Positions 7,018-18,115 of a stretch of DNA of 43,035 nt are shown here, piece by piece; position 1 is the stretch's first letter; every line of letters starts with the position of its first letter. The notes beneath the pieces are model-generated. The model was given only the letters and a program-made list of their open reading frames with translations, made no database searches and had not been told where the DNA came from. Source of the stretch: Gemmatimonadota bacterium (GTDB lineage Bacteria; Gemmatimonadota; Gemmatimonadetes; Gemmatimonadales; GWC2-71-9); NCBI GenBank assembly GCA_003222135.1, contig QHUM01000054.1, positions 1-43,035 on the forward strand. Reading direction: 5' to 3'. The position numbers and the translations under genes are program-made.

Positions 7018-9802
7018 GGCTGCGGCACGATGCGGCGCACCGCATCCACCCCTCGGCCCGAGTGCACGCGCAGCTCGACGAGCGGGGCGAAGCCCTCCGG
7101 CAGCGCGAGTTGCGGCGGCCGCGCGGACGGCAACACCGCCCGGCCGCCCGGAACCACGGACAGGTCTGAGCCGTCGCCGAACGAGCGGTCCTCGCGCAGC
7201 AGGAAGCGCACGCGCACGGTGGCATGCCAGGGATGGGCGCCGCCGTCGCGCGCGAAGGCGGGGAACAACTCGACCGTGACCGGTCGATCCCGCAACGCCG
7301 GCGGAATGTCGAAGGCGTGGCGTCCGACCGCGTAATTCATCGCTCCCTGACCGACCTGTTGCCCCGCCGCATCGAACTCCGTCACGCCGAAATCCGTGAA
7401 CTCGCCCCACTGCGCGCGCGGCATCCGCACGTCGATGACCGCGCGGGATGCCCAGTCGGGGACGCGCACCGTTAGGCTTTCGGGCGGGGCGCCGCGGCCC
7501 GTCACCTCGACGCGCCGCTCCGCACCCACCAGCGTCCGGGTCAAGCGCCCGCCGGCGGTCGCGCCTCCGGCGTTCGACGCTTCGCTGTCGCTGAGCACGA
7601 ACGGCGCGATTTCGGCTCGCGCCGTGACGCCGACGCCGGAGAGCGGCGGCGCGATCACGTCGAGCTCGTACACACCGGGCACCAGGTCCTCGGCGCGCAC
7701 CACGAACCCGCCCGTGCCGGGATCGGTGCGGCCCAGTTGCACCTCCTCGACGTCCCGGAACGGTTGTCCGTTGGGCTCGTACAGCCGCACCGTGGCGCGC
7801 TGCTCGGCCGAGTCGGGGAGGGTGACGCGCACCACCAGCGTGGCGCCCGGCTGGGGCGTTCGGAGGAAGTAGCGCTGCACGTGTGCCGGGCCGAGGGCGC
7901 GCCGCTCGTCGTACAGCGGCTTCGCCGCCAGCTCGTAGGGGACGATGACGGTATTGGGCAGGGCGAACAGCGGCCCGGCGAGCGTGTCGCTCGGGTTCCA
8001 GGCCGTCACGGTCCCGACGTACACACCAGGGGCGGCGAGCGCGGATCGGGCGTACGCCACCGGGATCTCGGTCTCGCGGGCTCCGGCCGGCAGGAGCGCC
8101 GGCGCCCCGAGCCAGGCGGCGCTCGTGCGCAGGAGGAATTGCGCGGCCCGCAGACCGGCCACGTGGCGCACGCGGAACAGCTGCAGCGTGTCGCCGGCAC
8201 CCGCGAGGCCGCTCCGGCGGAATGCCCCCGACCCCCCCGCGTCCGTCCGCACGACGTACTCGGAGCCCTGATGCCCGCTCAAGAGCCAGCGGTATGCGGC
8301 GTCGAGGTGGGGCACGCCCGCGCCCTCGTCGATTGCCGTCGCGCCCGCGAACGGCACCGCCGACGCGCGCAGTGCCTGTGCTACCTCGGCGGCGCTCACC
8401 TTGCGTCCCTCCTGCAGCATCGCGGAGATGAGGCAGGCGGCGAGCCCTGCGGCGTGCGGCGCTGCCATGCTGGTGCCGCCCTTGATCTCGTTCCCCGTGT
8501 CCCAGCGCGGTACGGCCGAGAACGCAACTCCAGGCGTGACCAGATCGGGCTTGGCCAGCTCGCCACCCCGCGAGCTCCACCAGCCGAGCACGTCAAGGGC
8601 GGGCGGCGTCCCCGCCTGGGCCGGGCGGGCGAAGGCACCCGGGAAGACCGCACCGATCGAGAGCGCCAGGTCGGCGGAGCCCGGGAAGCCGACCGTCGAC
8701 AGGCCCGGACCGTCGTTGCCGGCGCTGATCGTGAACACCACGGCGGGGTGCGCCACGAGAAAGGCGTCCACGATGGAGTCGATGACGGCCCGCCCCTCGA
8801 CCTCGTTTCCGACCCCAAAGCTCAGGTTCAGGACCAGCGGCAAGTTGCGCTGTTCGGCGTAGCGCGCGGCGTACTCCATGGCGCGCTGCATCGAGCCGTT
8901 CACGGAGATGCCGCCGCGCGCGCTGTTCGCGATCTTCAAGCCCAGGAGCTGGGCCCCCGGTGCTACGCCGTCGAATCCCGCGACGTTGAACAGGTTGTGG
9001 CCGGCCGCGATACCGGCGACATGGGTGCCGTGCCCGCCGTTGTCGAAGATCAGGTCGAGTTTGGGGACGCCGGCGGTCTCGTCGAAGTTCGCGGCGAGGG
9101 TGATCGGCTTCGCGCCGAGCGCGATCGTTTCGCGCCCCTGGCGATAGTCGTGCAGCGGCATTTCATCCTCGAATGAGCCGTTCAGGTTCGAGTCGAGGAA
9201 CGCCACCCAGCCGTCGGGCGCCTTCGCGACGATCACGGGGAAGACATCGGTGTTGGTGCCGTTGCCGTTCAAGTCGGCCGCGGGCGGCTTGCCCAAAGGC
9301 AGCTCGGCGAGCTGGCCGGCGTACCAGGTCGTGGCGCTCGTGAGTCGCCCGATGCGCCCTGCCCCGGAGAGCTTCCGCCCACCCACCGACACGGTGCCGT
9401 CCCCCGACGGCACGACCGCCGACAGCGCCACCCGGCCTTCGTCCGAGAAGTCCCGCAGCTCGACGATCTTCGACGCTCCCGTGCTGGTCGTGATCAGCCC
9501 GTCCACGCCCGGATCGACCCCCGTGTCCAGAATCCCGATCAGCACCCCGCGTCCGTCGTAGGTCGGATGCTTCGCGCGGAACTGATCGACCCCGGTGCTC
9601 TTGAGCGGCATCAGTCCGGCCATGAACGCCACGGGCGGTGGCAGAGCCGGTTGCGCGCGCTCGGGCGTAGCGTCGGCCGGTGCGGGCGGGGCCGCGACGA
9701 CCGGAGGAGCCGCCGCCGGCGTGGGCGGCGCACCGGCGCGTGGCGCGCCGCCGGCGCAGGCGGCGCCGAGCGCCGTGAGGACCAGCGAACGCAGGCGTAC
9801 GA

Positions 9803-9806
<4 letters not shown>
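7014..9806 (-). CDS. Secreted subtilisin-family (S8) serine protease, TPPII-like
   Basis: This 930-residue protease has a hydrophobic leader with Cys17 (a possible but atypical lipobox) and a long Ala/Pro-rich linker to about residue 60. The subtilase catalytic domain follows. Asp94 lies in ILDTGVDPG, His259 in GGHGTHVAG, the oxyanion Asn364 in ISAGNDG, and Ser446 in [12 protein letters not shown]. The segment [12 protein letters not shown] just before the Asp resembles tripeptidyl peptidase II. Insertions between Asp and His contain Asp/Asn-rich stretches (DLNGNG, DSNLNG) like calcium loops. The C-terminal half is probably beta-sandwich domains. It is likely exported to the periplasm or surface. 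It is odd to find it between a carboxylase gene and atuA with GTGA overlaps on both sides, since no extracellular substrate is obvious for that pathway. Confidence 0.92.
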
Positions 9807-11377
<1,571 letters not shown>

Positions 11378-11378
11378 G

Positions 11379-11406
11379 TGCGGAATGCGGAATGCGGAAT
11401 GCGGAG
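11379..11406. repeat. Tandem heptamer repeat (TGCGGAA x4)
   Basis: Three TGCGGAA units and one TGCGGAG lie in the short gap between the mutase small subunit gene and the carboxylase start codon. The unit differs by one base from the heptamers at 38701-38728 (TGCGGAT in the same phase). No inverted partner array is visible here. Confidence 0.85.
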
Positions 11407-11410
11407 TGCG

Positions 11411-11827
11411 TCAGGCTGAGACATGTTCTGCCGCCCATTCTTCGATGTATCTCACGAGCTCCGACGTGGGCGTCCCCGGACCGAACAGTTTGCCGATGCC
11501 CTGCCGCTGTAGCGCCTCCATGTCTTCCGGGGGGATGATCCCGCCGCCCGTCACGAGTACGTCGTCGCGCCCGGCCTCGCTCAGGAGCTTGCGCACCCGC
11601 GGGAACAGGGTGAGATGCGCGCCGGACAGGATCGAGAGGCCGACCACGTCCACATCTTCCTGGATCGCCGCCTGGGCGATCATCTCGGGCGTCTGGTGCA
11701 GGCCGGTGTAGATCACTTCCATCCCGGCGTCGCGCAGCGCCGCGGCCACGACCTTGGCGCCGCGGTCGTGCCCGTCGAGCCCGGGCTTGGCGACCAGCAC
11801 GCGGATCGGCCGCTTCGCGCCGGCCAT
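11411..11827 (-). CDS. B12-binding small subunit of an acyl-CoA mutase (IcmB-like)
   Basis: The 138-residue product is a stand-alone adenosylcobalamin-binding domain. [13 protein letters not shown] includes the DxHxxG motif with cobalt-ligand His20, followed by GLSILSGAH and [13 protein letters not shown], the SxL and GG strands that cradle the nucleotide tail. Its length equals the small subunit of two-component mutases such as Streptomyces IcmB. The partner is the large subunit gene at 12943-14508, but a release-factor-like gene lies between them. The start ATG shares one base with the stop of that upstream gene (TGATG). The open frame extends 70 codons further upstream without resembling the family, so the ATG at 11827 is chosen. 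Confidence 0.92.
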   Translation of the reverse strand: MAGAKRPIRVLVAKPGLDGHDRGAKVVAAALRDAGMEVIYTGLHQTPEMIAQAAIQEDVDVVGLSILSGAHLTLFPRVRKLLSEAGRDDVLVTGGGIIPPEDMEALQRQGIGKLFGPGTPTSELVRYIEEWAAEHVSA

Positions 11828-12939
11828 CAGCGGCGGAACCGCAGCAGCGCCGCCAAACCCTCGACCGCGCGGCGTGCCGCGTCGTCGTACAGGACGTCGA
11901 CCTGGGCACGCTGGCGCAGCGCTTCTTCCACGGCGTCGTCGATGCGGGGGTCGTCGTCGTGGCCGTCCGCGAGCAGGGTGCGCACCTGGCCGCGGATGAG
12001 CGCCTTGAGGGTGGGGTCGATGCCGTTCACCGCCCACCCGCTTCCCAGCCCTTCCTTCACCGCTTCCGCGTGCGCCTGCTCCCAGGCCCGCTCCCGCTGG
12101 TCGCGCAGCAGCAGCGCCGCCTCACGCACGAGGGGCGCGCTGGCCTTCTTGGGGTTCAGCTTCACGACGCCGAGCACCAGGTCGTGCAGGTAGGTGTGGA
12201 GGTGCGGCACGAGCGCCGCGGCGTCCACGCCGATACCCGCCACGACGAGCCCGGCCAGCGGCCGCTGGGTGTGGATCTGGTAGATGTGGTCGGCGACGTT
12301 GGCGTAATGCCGGTGCTTTTCCTCGCGGATCCGCATGTGATAGTTATGCTCGCCGAACCCGCCCGCGAGCACGCCGCCTCGCTTGGCCTGGCGCTGGCCG
12401 TGGAACTTGCCGGTCCGGCTTGCCGCCGCCCGGAGGCCCGGGAGCTCCGCGACGTCGAACGCCGTCACCTCGAAGAAGCGGGCGCCGGTGCGATCGCACG
12501 CCGCCACCAAGATCGTGCCGAACTCCTGCTCCAGCGCCACCAGCTCCCGGATGAGGGGAACGGGCTCCACGGCGAGGCGCGAGCGGTACACGTGCGGCAG
12601 GGGAATCACATCGAACAGGCGGATGGCGGCGCACGCGAACAGGGCCACGCCGCGCGCGTGCGGCAGCTCTCCGGGCTGCTCGAAGTAGCGGCGGATCCGC
12701 TCCAGGTCCGCGGCGACCTGGTCGCGCGCGGCGCGCTCCAGGGGCTGGCGCTCGAGCTCCGCGAGGGCTCCGCGGATCCGGTTCTTCATCTTGATGAGGT
12801 ACTTGCCGCGCGTCTTGTCGCGCGGCTCGAGCTTCAGGTAGCACGACACGACCCGGTAGGGACCGGGGCGAATGGCGCCGAGCCGCCGCACCGCGTCACG
12901 GACCGCGTTCGCGCCGACGGCGAGGGGCAGTGCCGTCAC
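11827..12939 (-). CDS. Archaeo-eukaryotic release factor-like protein (baeRF family)
   Basis: This 370-residue protein resembles the bacterial archaeo-eukaryotic release factor (baeRF) families, relatives of eRF1/Vms1. It shows alternating helices and strands, a central [26 protein letters not shown] segment, then [16 protein letters not shown] as the start of the next alpha/beta domain, and an acidic helical C-terminus. No GGQ tripeptide is visible, as in many baeRF families. Some baeRF-like proteins are proposed to act in ribosome rescue or tRNA/peptide hydrolysis; the role here is unknown. It lies between the large and small mutase subunit genes, three bases from one and overlapping the other by one base. 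That tight coupling suggests coexpression rather than an incidental neighbour. The family call is from pattern recognition. Confidence 0.65.
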   Translation of the reverse strand: MTALPLAVGANAVRDAVRRLGAIRPGPYRVVSCYLKLEPRDKTRGKYLIKMKNRIRGALAELERQPLERAARDQVAADLERIRRYFEQPGELPHARGVALFACAAIRLFDVIPLPHVYRSRLAVEPVPLIRELVALEQEFGTILVAACDRTGARFFEVTAFDVAELPGLRAAASRTGKFHGQRQAKRGGVLAGGFGEHNYHMRIREEKHRHYANVADHIYQIHTQRPLAGLVVAGIGVDAAALVPHLHTYLHDLVLGVVKLNPKKASAPLVREAALLLRDQRERAWEQAHAEAVKEGLGSGWAVNGIDPTLKALIRGQVRTLLADGHDDDPRIDDAVEEALRQRAQVDVLYDDAARRAVEGLAALLRFRR

Positions 12940-12942
12940 AGG

Positions 12943-14508
12943 TTAGAAGAACACCGGCTCGCGGTACGCGCCGTAGACGCGCTCCAGCGCGTGCCGGATC
13001 TCATAGAGGGTGCAGTAGGCACGCGCGCAATCGAGCATGGGCCCGATGACGTTCTTATCCTCGAGCGCGGCGCGTCGCAGCGCGTCCAGCCGTTCGGCCA
13101 CGAGACCGTTGTCGCGCTCGGCGCGGAGCCGCGCGAGCCGGCGCCGTTGCCCCGACTCCGCGTCGTTCGAGACCTTGAGGATCTCGACCGGGTGGTCGTC
13201 GTCGCTCGTGAAGTCGTTCACCCCTACGATGACGCGCTCGCGTGCCTCCAGCGCGCGCTGGAACCGCTCCGCCGAACGGGCGATCTGCCGCTGGAACCAG
13301 CCCCCCTCGATGCCCCGGACGACCCCGCCGACCGACTGGATCTCGGCGAACACCGCCTCGGCCTCGCGCTCGAGCTGTTCGGTGAGCGATTCCAGGTAGT
13401 ACGAGCCGCCCAGCGGGTCGATCACCTGCGCCACTCCCGTCTCGTGAGCGATGATCTGCTGTGTGCGGAGCGCGAGCCGCACCGCGTCCTCGGTCGGGAG
13501 CGCCAGCGTTTCGTCGAGCGAATTGGTGTGCAGCGACTGGGTCCCGCCCAGTACCGCGGCGAGCGCCTGGTAGGCGACCCGCACCACGTTGTTCATCGGC
13601 TGCTGGGCCGTGAGGGTGACGCCCGCGGTCTGGCAATGGAAGCGCATCATCCACGAGCGGGGGTTCTTCGCCTGATAGCGCTCGCGCATGTGCCGAGCCC
13701 AGATGCGGCGGGCCGCGCGCAGCTTCGCCACCTCCTCGAAGAAATCGTTGTGCACGTCCCAGAAGAAGGAGAGCCGCGGCGCGAACGCGTCCACGTCGAG
13801 TCCGCGGGCCAGACCGCGCTCCACGTACGTGAAGCCGTTCGCCAGGGTAAAGGCGAGCTCCTGGGCGGCAGTCGCGCCGGCCTCGCGGATGTGATAGCCC
13901 GAGATGGAAATCGTGTTCCACAGCGGCGCGTGGGTCGCGCACCACTCGAACATGTCGACGATGATCTTCAGCGCGGGCTCGACCGGGTACACCCAGGCGT
14001 GCTGCGCCATGTATTCCTTGAGGATGTCGTTCTGTACCGTGCCGCGCAGCTTGTGACTGGGAACGCCCTGCCGCTCCGCCGCCGCCACATAGAAGCAGAA
14101 CAGCAGCGCCGCCGGTCCGTTGATCGTCATGGAGGTCGAGACCTGGTCGAGCGGGATGCCGCGGAACAGGTCTTCCATGTCGGCAAGCGACGAGATCGCG
14201 ACGCCGCACTTCCCCACTTCGCCTTCGGCGCGCGGGTGATCGGAGTCGTAGCCCATCAGCGTCGGGAAGTCGAACGCGACCGACAGCCCGGTCTGGCCGT
14301 GCTCGAGCAAGAACTTGTACCGCTGATTGGTGTCTTCCGCCGTCCCGAAGCCGGCGAACTGGCGCATGGTCCACAGCCGGCCGCCGTACATGGTCGGGTG
14401 AATCCCACGAGTGAACGGGTATTCCCCCGGCGCGCCGAGTTGCCGTGCGTAATCGAAGCCGGCGAGATCGGCGGCCGTGTACAGGGGTTTGCGCTCGATG
14501 TCGCTCAT
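12943..14508 (-). CDS. B12-dependent acyl-CoA mutase large subunit (isobutyryl-CoA mutase-like)
   Basis: The 521-residue protein is the TIM-barrel substrate subunit of the methylmalonyl-CoA mutase family, without a B12 domain. [14 protein letters not shown] (30-43), [42 protein letters not shown] and [15 protein letters not shown] are the family landmarks. Two substrate-specificity positions are informative. The Tyr of methylmalonyl-CoA mutase (Y89 in Propionibacterium) aligns with Phe51 in TMRQFAGFG, and the Arg that binds the substrate carboxylate (R207) aligns with Gln169 in KEYMAQH. Phe/Gln is the isobutyryl-CoA mutase signature. I therefore predict interconversion of isobutyryl- and n-butyryl-CoA, or a related branched substrate such as isovaleryl-CoA. 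Automated naming would probably say methylmalonyl-CoA mutase. It overlaps the MeaB-type gene by four bases. Confidence 0.92.
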   Translation of the reverse strand: MSDIERKPLYTAADLAGFDYARQLGAPGEYPFTRGIHPTMYGGRLWTMRQFAGFGTAEDTNQRYKFLLEHGQTGLSVAFDFPTLMGYDSDHPRAEGEVGKCGVAISSLADMEDLFRGIPLDQVSTSMTINGPAALLFCFYVAAAERQGVPSHKLRGTVQNDILKEYMAQHAWVYPVEPALKIIVDMFEWCATHAPLWNTISISGYHIREAGATAAQELAFTLANGFTYVERGLARGLDVDAFAPRLSFFWDVHNDFFEEVAKLRAARRIWARHMRERYQAKNPRSWMMRFHCQTAGVTLTAQQPMNNVVRVAYQALAAVLGGTQSLHTNSLDETLALPTEDAVRLALRTQQIIAHETGVAQVIDPLGGSYYLESLTEQLEREAEAVFAEIQSVGGVVRGIEGGWFQRQIARSAERFQRALEARERVIVGVNDFTSDDDHPVEILKVSNDAESGQRRRLARLRAERDNGLVAERLDALRRAALEDKNVIGPMLDCARAYCTLYEIRHALERVYGAYREPVFF

Positions 14509-15551
14509 CGCGGCGTTCCCGCTTTCACCTGGTCCAGGATCTCGGCCGCGACGTCGTAGGGGCTGCGCCGCCCGTCGGCCACGTCATCGAGCCGGGCGGC
14601 CAGGAGCTGCTCCGCCCGCGTGTCCTCCATGATCCACTGTTGCACCGCCCGCTCCAGCACGGCCCGCGTGCGCTGCGCCAATCGCTCGCGCCGCCGGGCC
14701 GCGAGCTTGCCGCTCTGCTGGAGGTGGTTGTAGTGCCGGTCGAGTGCGGTGACCAGCTCGTCCACTCCTTCGCCCTTTGATGCCACCGTCGCAAGCACCG
14801 GCGGCTCCCATTCACCGCCTGCTGCGGCGACCGCCCGCGACCGCCCTCGATCGCCTGCGACCGCCCCGGGTGTGTGGTGCGGCGCGACGTGCCGAAACGC
14901 GTTGCCGCGCCGGATTCCGAGCATCACCTCGACCTCCTGCCGCAGCTTATCGGCTCCCGGCCGATCGCTCTTGTTGATCACGTAGAGGTCGGCGATCTCC
15001 ATCACGCCGGCCTTCAGCGTCTGGATGCCGTCCCCCGACTCGGGGACGAGCACCAGGACCGTCGACTCGGCCGTGCGCGCCACGTCCAGCTCGGTCTGGC
15101 CCACGCCCACCGTCTCGATCAGGATCCGTTCGAACCCGAAGGCCTCGAGCAGGTCGGCGACTTCGTCGGTCGTCGTGGCGAGCCCTCCGTGCGCCCCGCG
15201 GGTGGCCATGGACCGGATGAACACGCTCGGGTCGAGGCCGGCCGACTCCATCCGGATCCGGTCGCCCAGCAGCGCCCCGCCGGTGAACGGACTCGTGGGA
15301 TCGACCGCCACCACGCCCACCCGGAGCTGCCGGGCGCGGAACTGCTGGATCAGCCGCTCGGTGAGCGTGCTCTTCCCCGCGCCGGGCGGTCCCGTGACGC
15401 CGATGCGGCGCGACCCGCCGCGGCCCAGGCCGGCATGCACGTGGGACAGCAGACGCTCGAAGCCGTCGCGCTGGTTCTCGACGAGGCTGATCGCACGGGC
15501 CAGCGCCGCCGGCTCCTGTCGCTCCAGCCCCTCGACGATGCGCTCGATCAT
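14505..15551 (-). CDS. MeaB/ArgK-type P-loop G protein (B12 mutase chaperone)
   Basis: The 348-residue GTPase of the MeaB/MMAA/ArgK family loads and protects adenosylcobalamin in acyl-CoA mutases. The P-loop GPPGAGKST is at 54-62, the family stretch [22 protein letters not shown] follows, then the switch region ETVGVGQTE and the base-specificity motif NKSD. The gene directly precedes and overlaps the mutase large subunit gene, the classical pairing. I take the ATG at 15551 as the start; a TTG five codons earlier is possible but adds nothing conserved. Residues about 230-243 (Gly, Arg, Ala-rich) are encoded by a 10-base tandem repeat and look like an inserted low-complexity loop after the G4 region. 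Old database names such as LAO/AO transport ATPase refer to the same family. Confidence 0.94.
   Translation of the reverse strand: MIERIVEGLERQEPAALARAISLVENQRDGFERLLSHVHAGLGRGGSRRIGVTGPPGAGKSTLTERLIQQFRARQLRVGVVAVDPTSPFTGGALLGDRIRMESAGLDPSVFIRSMATRGAHGGLATTTDEVADLLEAFGFERILIETVGVGQTELDVARTAESTVLVLVPESGDGIQTLKAGVMEIADLYVINKSDRPGADKLRQEVEVMLGIRRGNAFRHVAPHHTPGAVAGDRGRSRAVAAAGGEWEPPVLATVASKGEGVDELVTALDRHYNHLQQSGKLAARRRERLAQRTRAVLERAVQQWIMEDTRAEQLLAARLDDVADGRRSPYDVAAEILDQVKAGTPR
14825..14864. repeat. Tandem decamer repeat within the MeaB-type gene
   Basis: Four 10-base units (CGGCGACCGC, CCGCGACCGC, CCTCGATCGC, CTGCGACCGC) lie inside the coding sequence and encode a Gly/Arg/Ala-rich insertion. 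The consensus CC(T/G)CGACCGC is that of the repeat at 5585-5624 in another gene about 9 kb away. Confidence 0.8.
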
Positions 15552-15572
15552 GCAAGGTTCATGCAAAGCTAA

Positions 15573-16919
15573 CTATAACAGCAGCCACGCTCCCAGGCCC
15601 AGCAGCAGCACGAAGCCGCACACGTCGGTGAACGTCGTTACGAAGATGGACGAGGCGATCGCCGGGTCGATGCTCAGCCGTTCCAGCACGATCGGAATGC
15701 TCGCGCCGGCGAGTCCCGCCACCACCAGGTTGCCCCACATCGCGAGCAGCACCACCAGCCCGAGGACCCAACCCTCGCCGATGGCCGCCGCCACCAGCGC
15801 GACCGCGACGCCGTTGGCGATGCCGTTCACCGCTCCGACGAGGACCTCCTTGCGGATGACGGCGAGCGCGCGATCCCGCGGCAGGAGCTGCAGCGCGAGC
15901 CGCCGCACCGTGACGGCGAGCGCCTGGGTCCCCGCGTTACCGCCCATGCCGGCGATGATCGGCATCCACACCGCCAGAGCCACCACCCGGCTCACCGTTC
16001 CCTGGAACACGTAGACGACCGCTCCCGCGAGGAACGCCGTCAGCAGGTTCACGTACAGCCACGGCAGCCGGCTCTTGACGGCGGCGGTCCAGGGGGCGGA
16101 CAGGTCCTCCTCGGGGCTCACCGACGCGAACTTGAGCAGGTCCTCGGTCGCCTCCGCCTCGACGACGTCGACCACGTCGTCGAACGTGACCCGACCGAGC
16201 AGGCGATTGCGCTCGTCCACGACCGGAACCGCGGCGACGTTGTAGCGTGCCATGAGGCGCGCGACCTGCTCCTGGTCGACCTCGGGGCGTACCGCGGCGG
16301 CGGGCGGCTCCATCACCTCGTGCACGCGGCGCGACGGCGACGCCACGATCAACCGGGCGATCGGGACGACACCCTTGAGACGGCGCGCGCCATCCACGGC
16401 GTACACCTGGTACAGCGCATCGTCCTCGGCGCTCTGGCGCCGGATGTCCGCGATCGCCTCGACGAGCGACGCGTGCTCGTGCACGGTGACGACCTCGGTG
16501 GTCATCAATCCGCCCGCCGAGTCCTCCGGAAACTTGAGGATCTGATCGACCTCGGCCCGGTCCGCGACCTCCGAGAGGACCGCTTCGCGCTCCTCGGGGG
16601 GCAGGTCGCGGATGATCGCGGCCGCGTCGTCGCTCGGGAGCTCGGCGACGAGCTCAGCGACGTAATCGGGCCCGACCGCGCGCAGCAGCTCTTCGGGATG
16701 GCGCACCCGCCCCTCGAGCTCGGCGAGCGCCTTGGACGCTGTCTCGACCGGCAGCTCCGCCAGCGCGCGGGCGCGCGCCCCGCCGTCAATCGCCGCGAGG
16801 ACTTCCGCCAGGTCCGAGGGGTGGAGCTGGATGGCGCGACGCAGAAACGGCCGCAGGTCCTCGGCCTGGGCGAGCGCGCGCAGCTGCTCGAGCCGGGCTG
16901 CGGCGCCCTGGTCGCTCAC
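15573..16919 (-). CDS. mgtE: Magnesium transporter MgtE
   Basis: The 448-residue protein has the complete MgtE layout. An acidic helical N domain (about 1-125) contains LPSDDAAAIIRDLPPEERE. Two CBS domains (about 130-255) include GGLMTTEVVTV. A five-helix membrane domain follows with the pore signature PIIAGMGGNAGTQALAVTVRRLAL and a last helix containing TTFTDVCGFV, whose Asp lines the Mg2+ path. MgtE is a homodimeric Mg2+ channel closed by Mg2+ binding to the cytosolic N and CBS domains. It starts with GTG overlapping the stop of the upstream CNNM/CorC gene (GTGA), and two such genes precede it, forming a divalent-cation transport group. About 20 bases separate its stop from the MeaB-type gene. 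Confidence 0.96.
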   Translation of the reverse strand: MSDQGAAARLEQLRALAQAEDLRPFLRRAIQLHPSDLAEVLAAIDGGARARALAELPVETASKALAELEGRVRHPEELLRAVGPDYVAELVAELPSDDAAAIIRDLPPEEREAVLSEVADRAEVDQILKFPEDSAGGLMTTEVVTVHEHASLVEAIADIRRQSAEDDALYQVYAVDGARRLKGVVPIARLIVASPSRRVHEVMEPPAAAVRPEVDQEQVARLMARYNVAAVPVVDERNRLLGRVTFDDVVDVVEAEATEDLLKFASVSPEEDLSAPWTAAVKSRLPWLYVNLLTAFLAGAVVYVFQGTVSRVVALAVWMPIIAGMGGNAGTQALAVTVRRLALQLLPRDRALAVIRKEVLVGAVNGIANGVAVALVAAAIGEGWVLGLVVLLAMWGNLVVAGLAGASIPIVLERLSIDPAIASSIFVTTFTDVCGFVLLLGLGAWLLL

Positions 16920-18115
16920 GCGCCGCTCTCCCGGCGGTCGAGCGCGATCGCCCGCACGGGGCCCGGGCGCACCGCCACGCGCTCGACCCGCGTCGCGGTC
17001 GCGGCCAGGATGTCGAACTCGAGCCCCTTCAAGGCGAGCCGCTCTCCCGCCCGGGGAATCCGGCCGAGCGCCTGCACCAGCAGCCCGCCGACCGTCTGGA
17101 CGTCGCGGCTCCCGAACGCGACCTCGAACGCCTCCTCGAGCCGGCCCGCGGGCGCGCTCCCCTCCAGTTCAACGACGCGCACGAGCGCCTCCGCGGACGG
17201 CTCGACCGGCTCGGGTTCGAAGATCTCGGACATGAGATCGCGCAGCAGGTCGTCGAACGTGACCAGGCCCGCGGTGCCGCCGAACTCGTCGAGCACGACC
17301 GCGAGGTGGCTGCGGCCGCGCTGCATCTCCAGCATCAGGTCGGCCGCCCGGGTGGCCCCCGGCACGACGAGCGCCGGCCGGACGGGGACCGGGCCGTCCG
17401 GTTGCAGCTGGAGCAGGTCGAAGGCGTGCGCCACGCCGGCGATCTCGTCGAGCGAACCGCGGTAGACGGGATAGCGGCTGTAGCGCGACTGCATGCAGAC
17501 GTGCGCCGCCTCGGCGGCGAGCAGGCCTTCAGGAATCGCCACGACGGCCGTGCGGGGGGTCATCAGATCCTTGACCGGCCGCTGGGCGAATGCCAGCACG
17601 CCCGAGACCACGGCCATCTCGCCCGCCGAGGCGAGGGCCCCCGTGTCGGCGCCCGAGAGCACGGCGGCGAGGGTGGTGCGGCGCGAGGGGTCGCGCGCCG
17701 GGATGAAGGGCGCGAGCGCGCGGCCCACCCGCTCGAGCCACGGCACCGCGCGCGCCACGATCGGCTCGGCCCAGCGGCGTCCGACGACGCGAGGCACGAG
17801 GTACGCGGCGCTCACGAACAGCGGCACGCCCACGGCGATGGTGAAGACCCCGAGAAAGGTGGCCGTGGCCTGTGCGAGCAGGGCCGGGAGGGCGCCCGCG
17901 GCACCGATCACGCCGAGCGTGGTGAGCGCGTTGGCCGTGGCCAGCACCCGGCCGGGGTTTTCCAGTGCTCGGGCCGCGGCGCGGCCGCCGCGCAGCTTGT
18001 ACGTCACCCAGCGCGTCAGCTCGAGCTGGCTCACGGCCGCCGCGGCGACGCCGACCGCGGCGGCGGCGCTGGCGCCGAGCAGGCCGAGAATGAGGACGAC
18101 GAGCGCGAGCGTCAT
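16916..18115 (-). CDS. CNNM/CorC-HlyC family membrane protein with CBS domains (copy 2)
   Basis: This 399-residue hemolysin/CorC-like protein has an N-terminal membrane part (about 1-125, a divergent DUF21/CNNM region), then a CBS pair (MTPRTAVVAIPE near 188 through LAVVLDEFGGTAGLVTFDDLL near 270-290), and a CorC_HlyC domain at the C-terminus (VGGLLVQALGRIPRAGERL). Proteins of this group are linked to Mg2+/Co2+ efflux or transport. It overlaps both the homologous gene before it (ATGA) and mgtE after it (GTGA). The membrane domain is Ala-rich and less conserved than in copy 1's soluble half. The name hemolysin is historical and does not imply toxin activity. Confidence 0.88.
   Translation of the reverse strand: MTLALVVLILGLLGASAAAAVGVAAAAVSQLELTRWVTYKLRGGRAAARALENPGRVLATANALTTLGVIGAAGALPALLAQATATFLGVFTIAVGVPLFVSAAYLVPRVVGRRWAEPIVARAVPWLERVGRALAPFIPARDPSRRTTLAAVLSGADTGALASAGEMAVVSGVLAFAQRPVKDLMTPRTAVVAIPEGLLAAEAAHVCMQSRYSRYPVYRGSLDEIAGVAHAFDLLQLQPDGPVPVRPALVVPGATRAADLMLEMQRGRSHLAVVLDEFGGTAGLVTFDDLLRDLMSEIFEPEPVEPSAEALVRVVELEGSAPAGRLEEAFEVAFGSRDVQTVGGLLVQALGRIPRAGERLALKGLEFDILAATATRVERVAVRPGPVRAIALDRRESGA

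Noticed and set aside
7018..8580. N-terminal extension of the AtuA protein by about 520 codons
   Set aside because: The extension runs inside the subtilase gene in another frame and is Arg-rich; the AtuA family starts at the GTG overlapping the subtilase stop.
12943..14508. Lys in the EPALKIIVD segment as a changed substrate-binding Arg
   Set aside because: On realignment with human methylmalonyl-CoA mutase this position is also Lys; the specificity Arg lies earlier and aligns with Gln169.
11959..14559. An 866-codon open frame on the plus strand opposite the mutase genes
   Set aside because: It is antisense to well-supported genes, is rich in Arg, His and Gln, and has no recognisable domain. 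Long open frames on the opposite strand are expected at this GC content.
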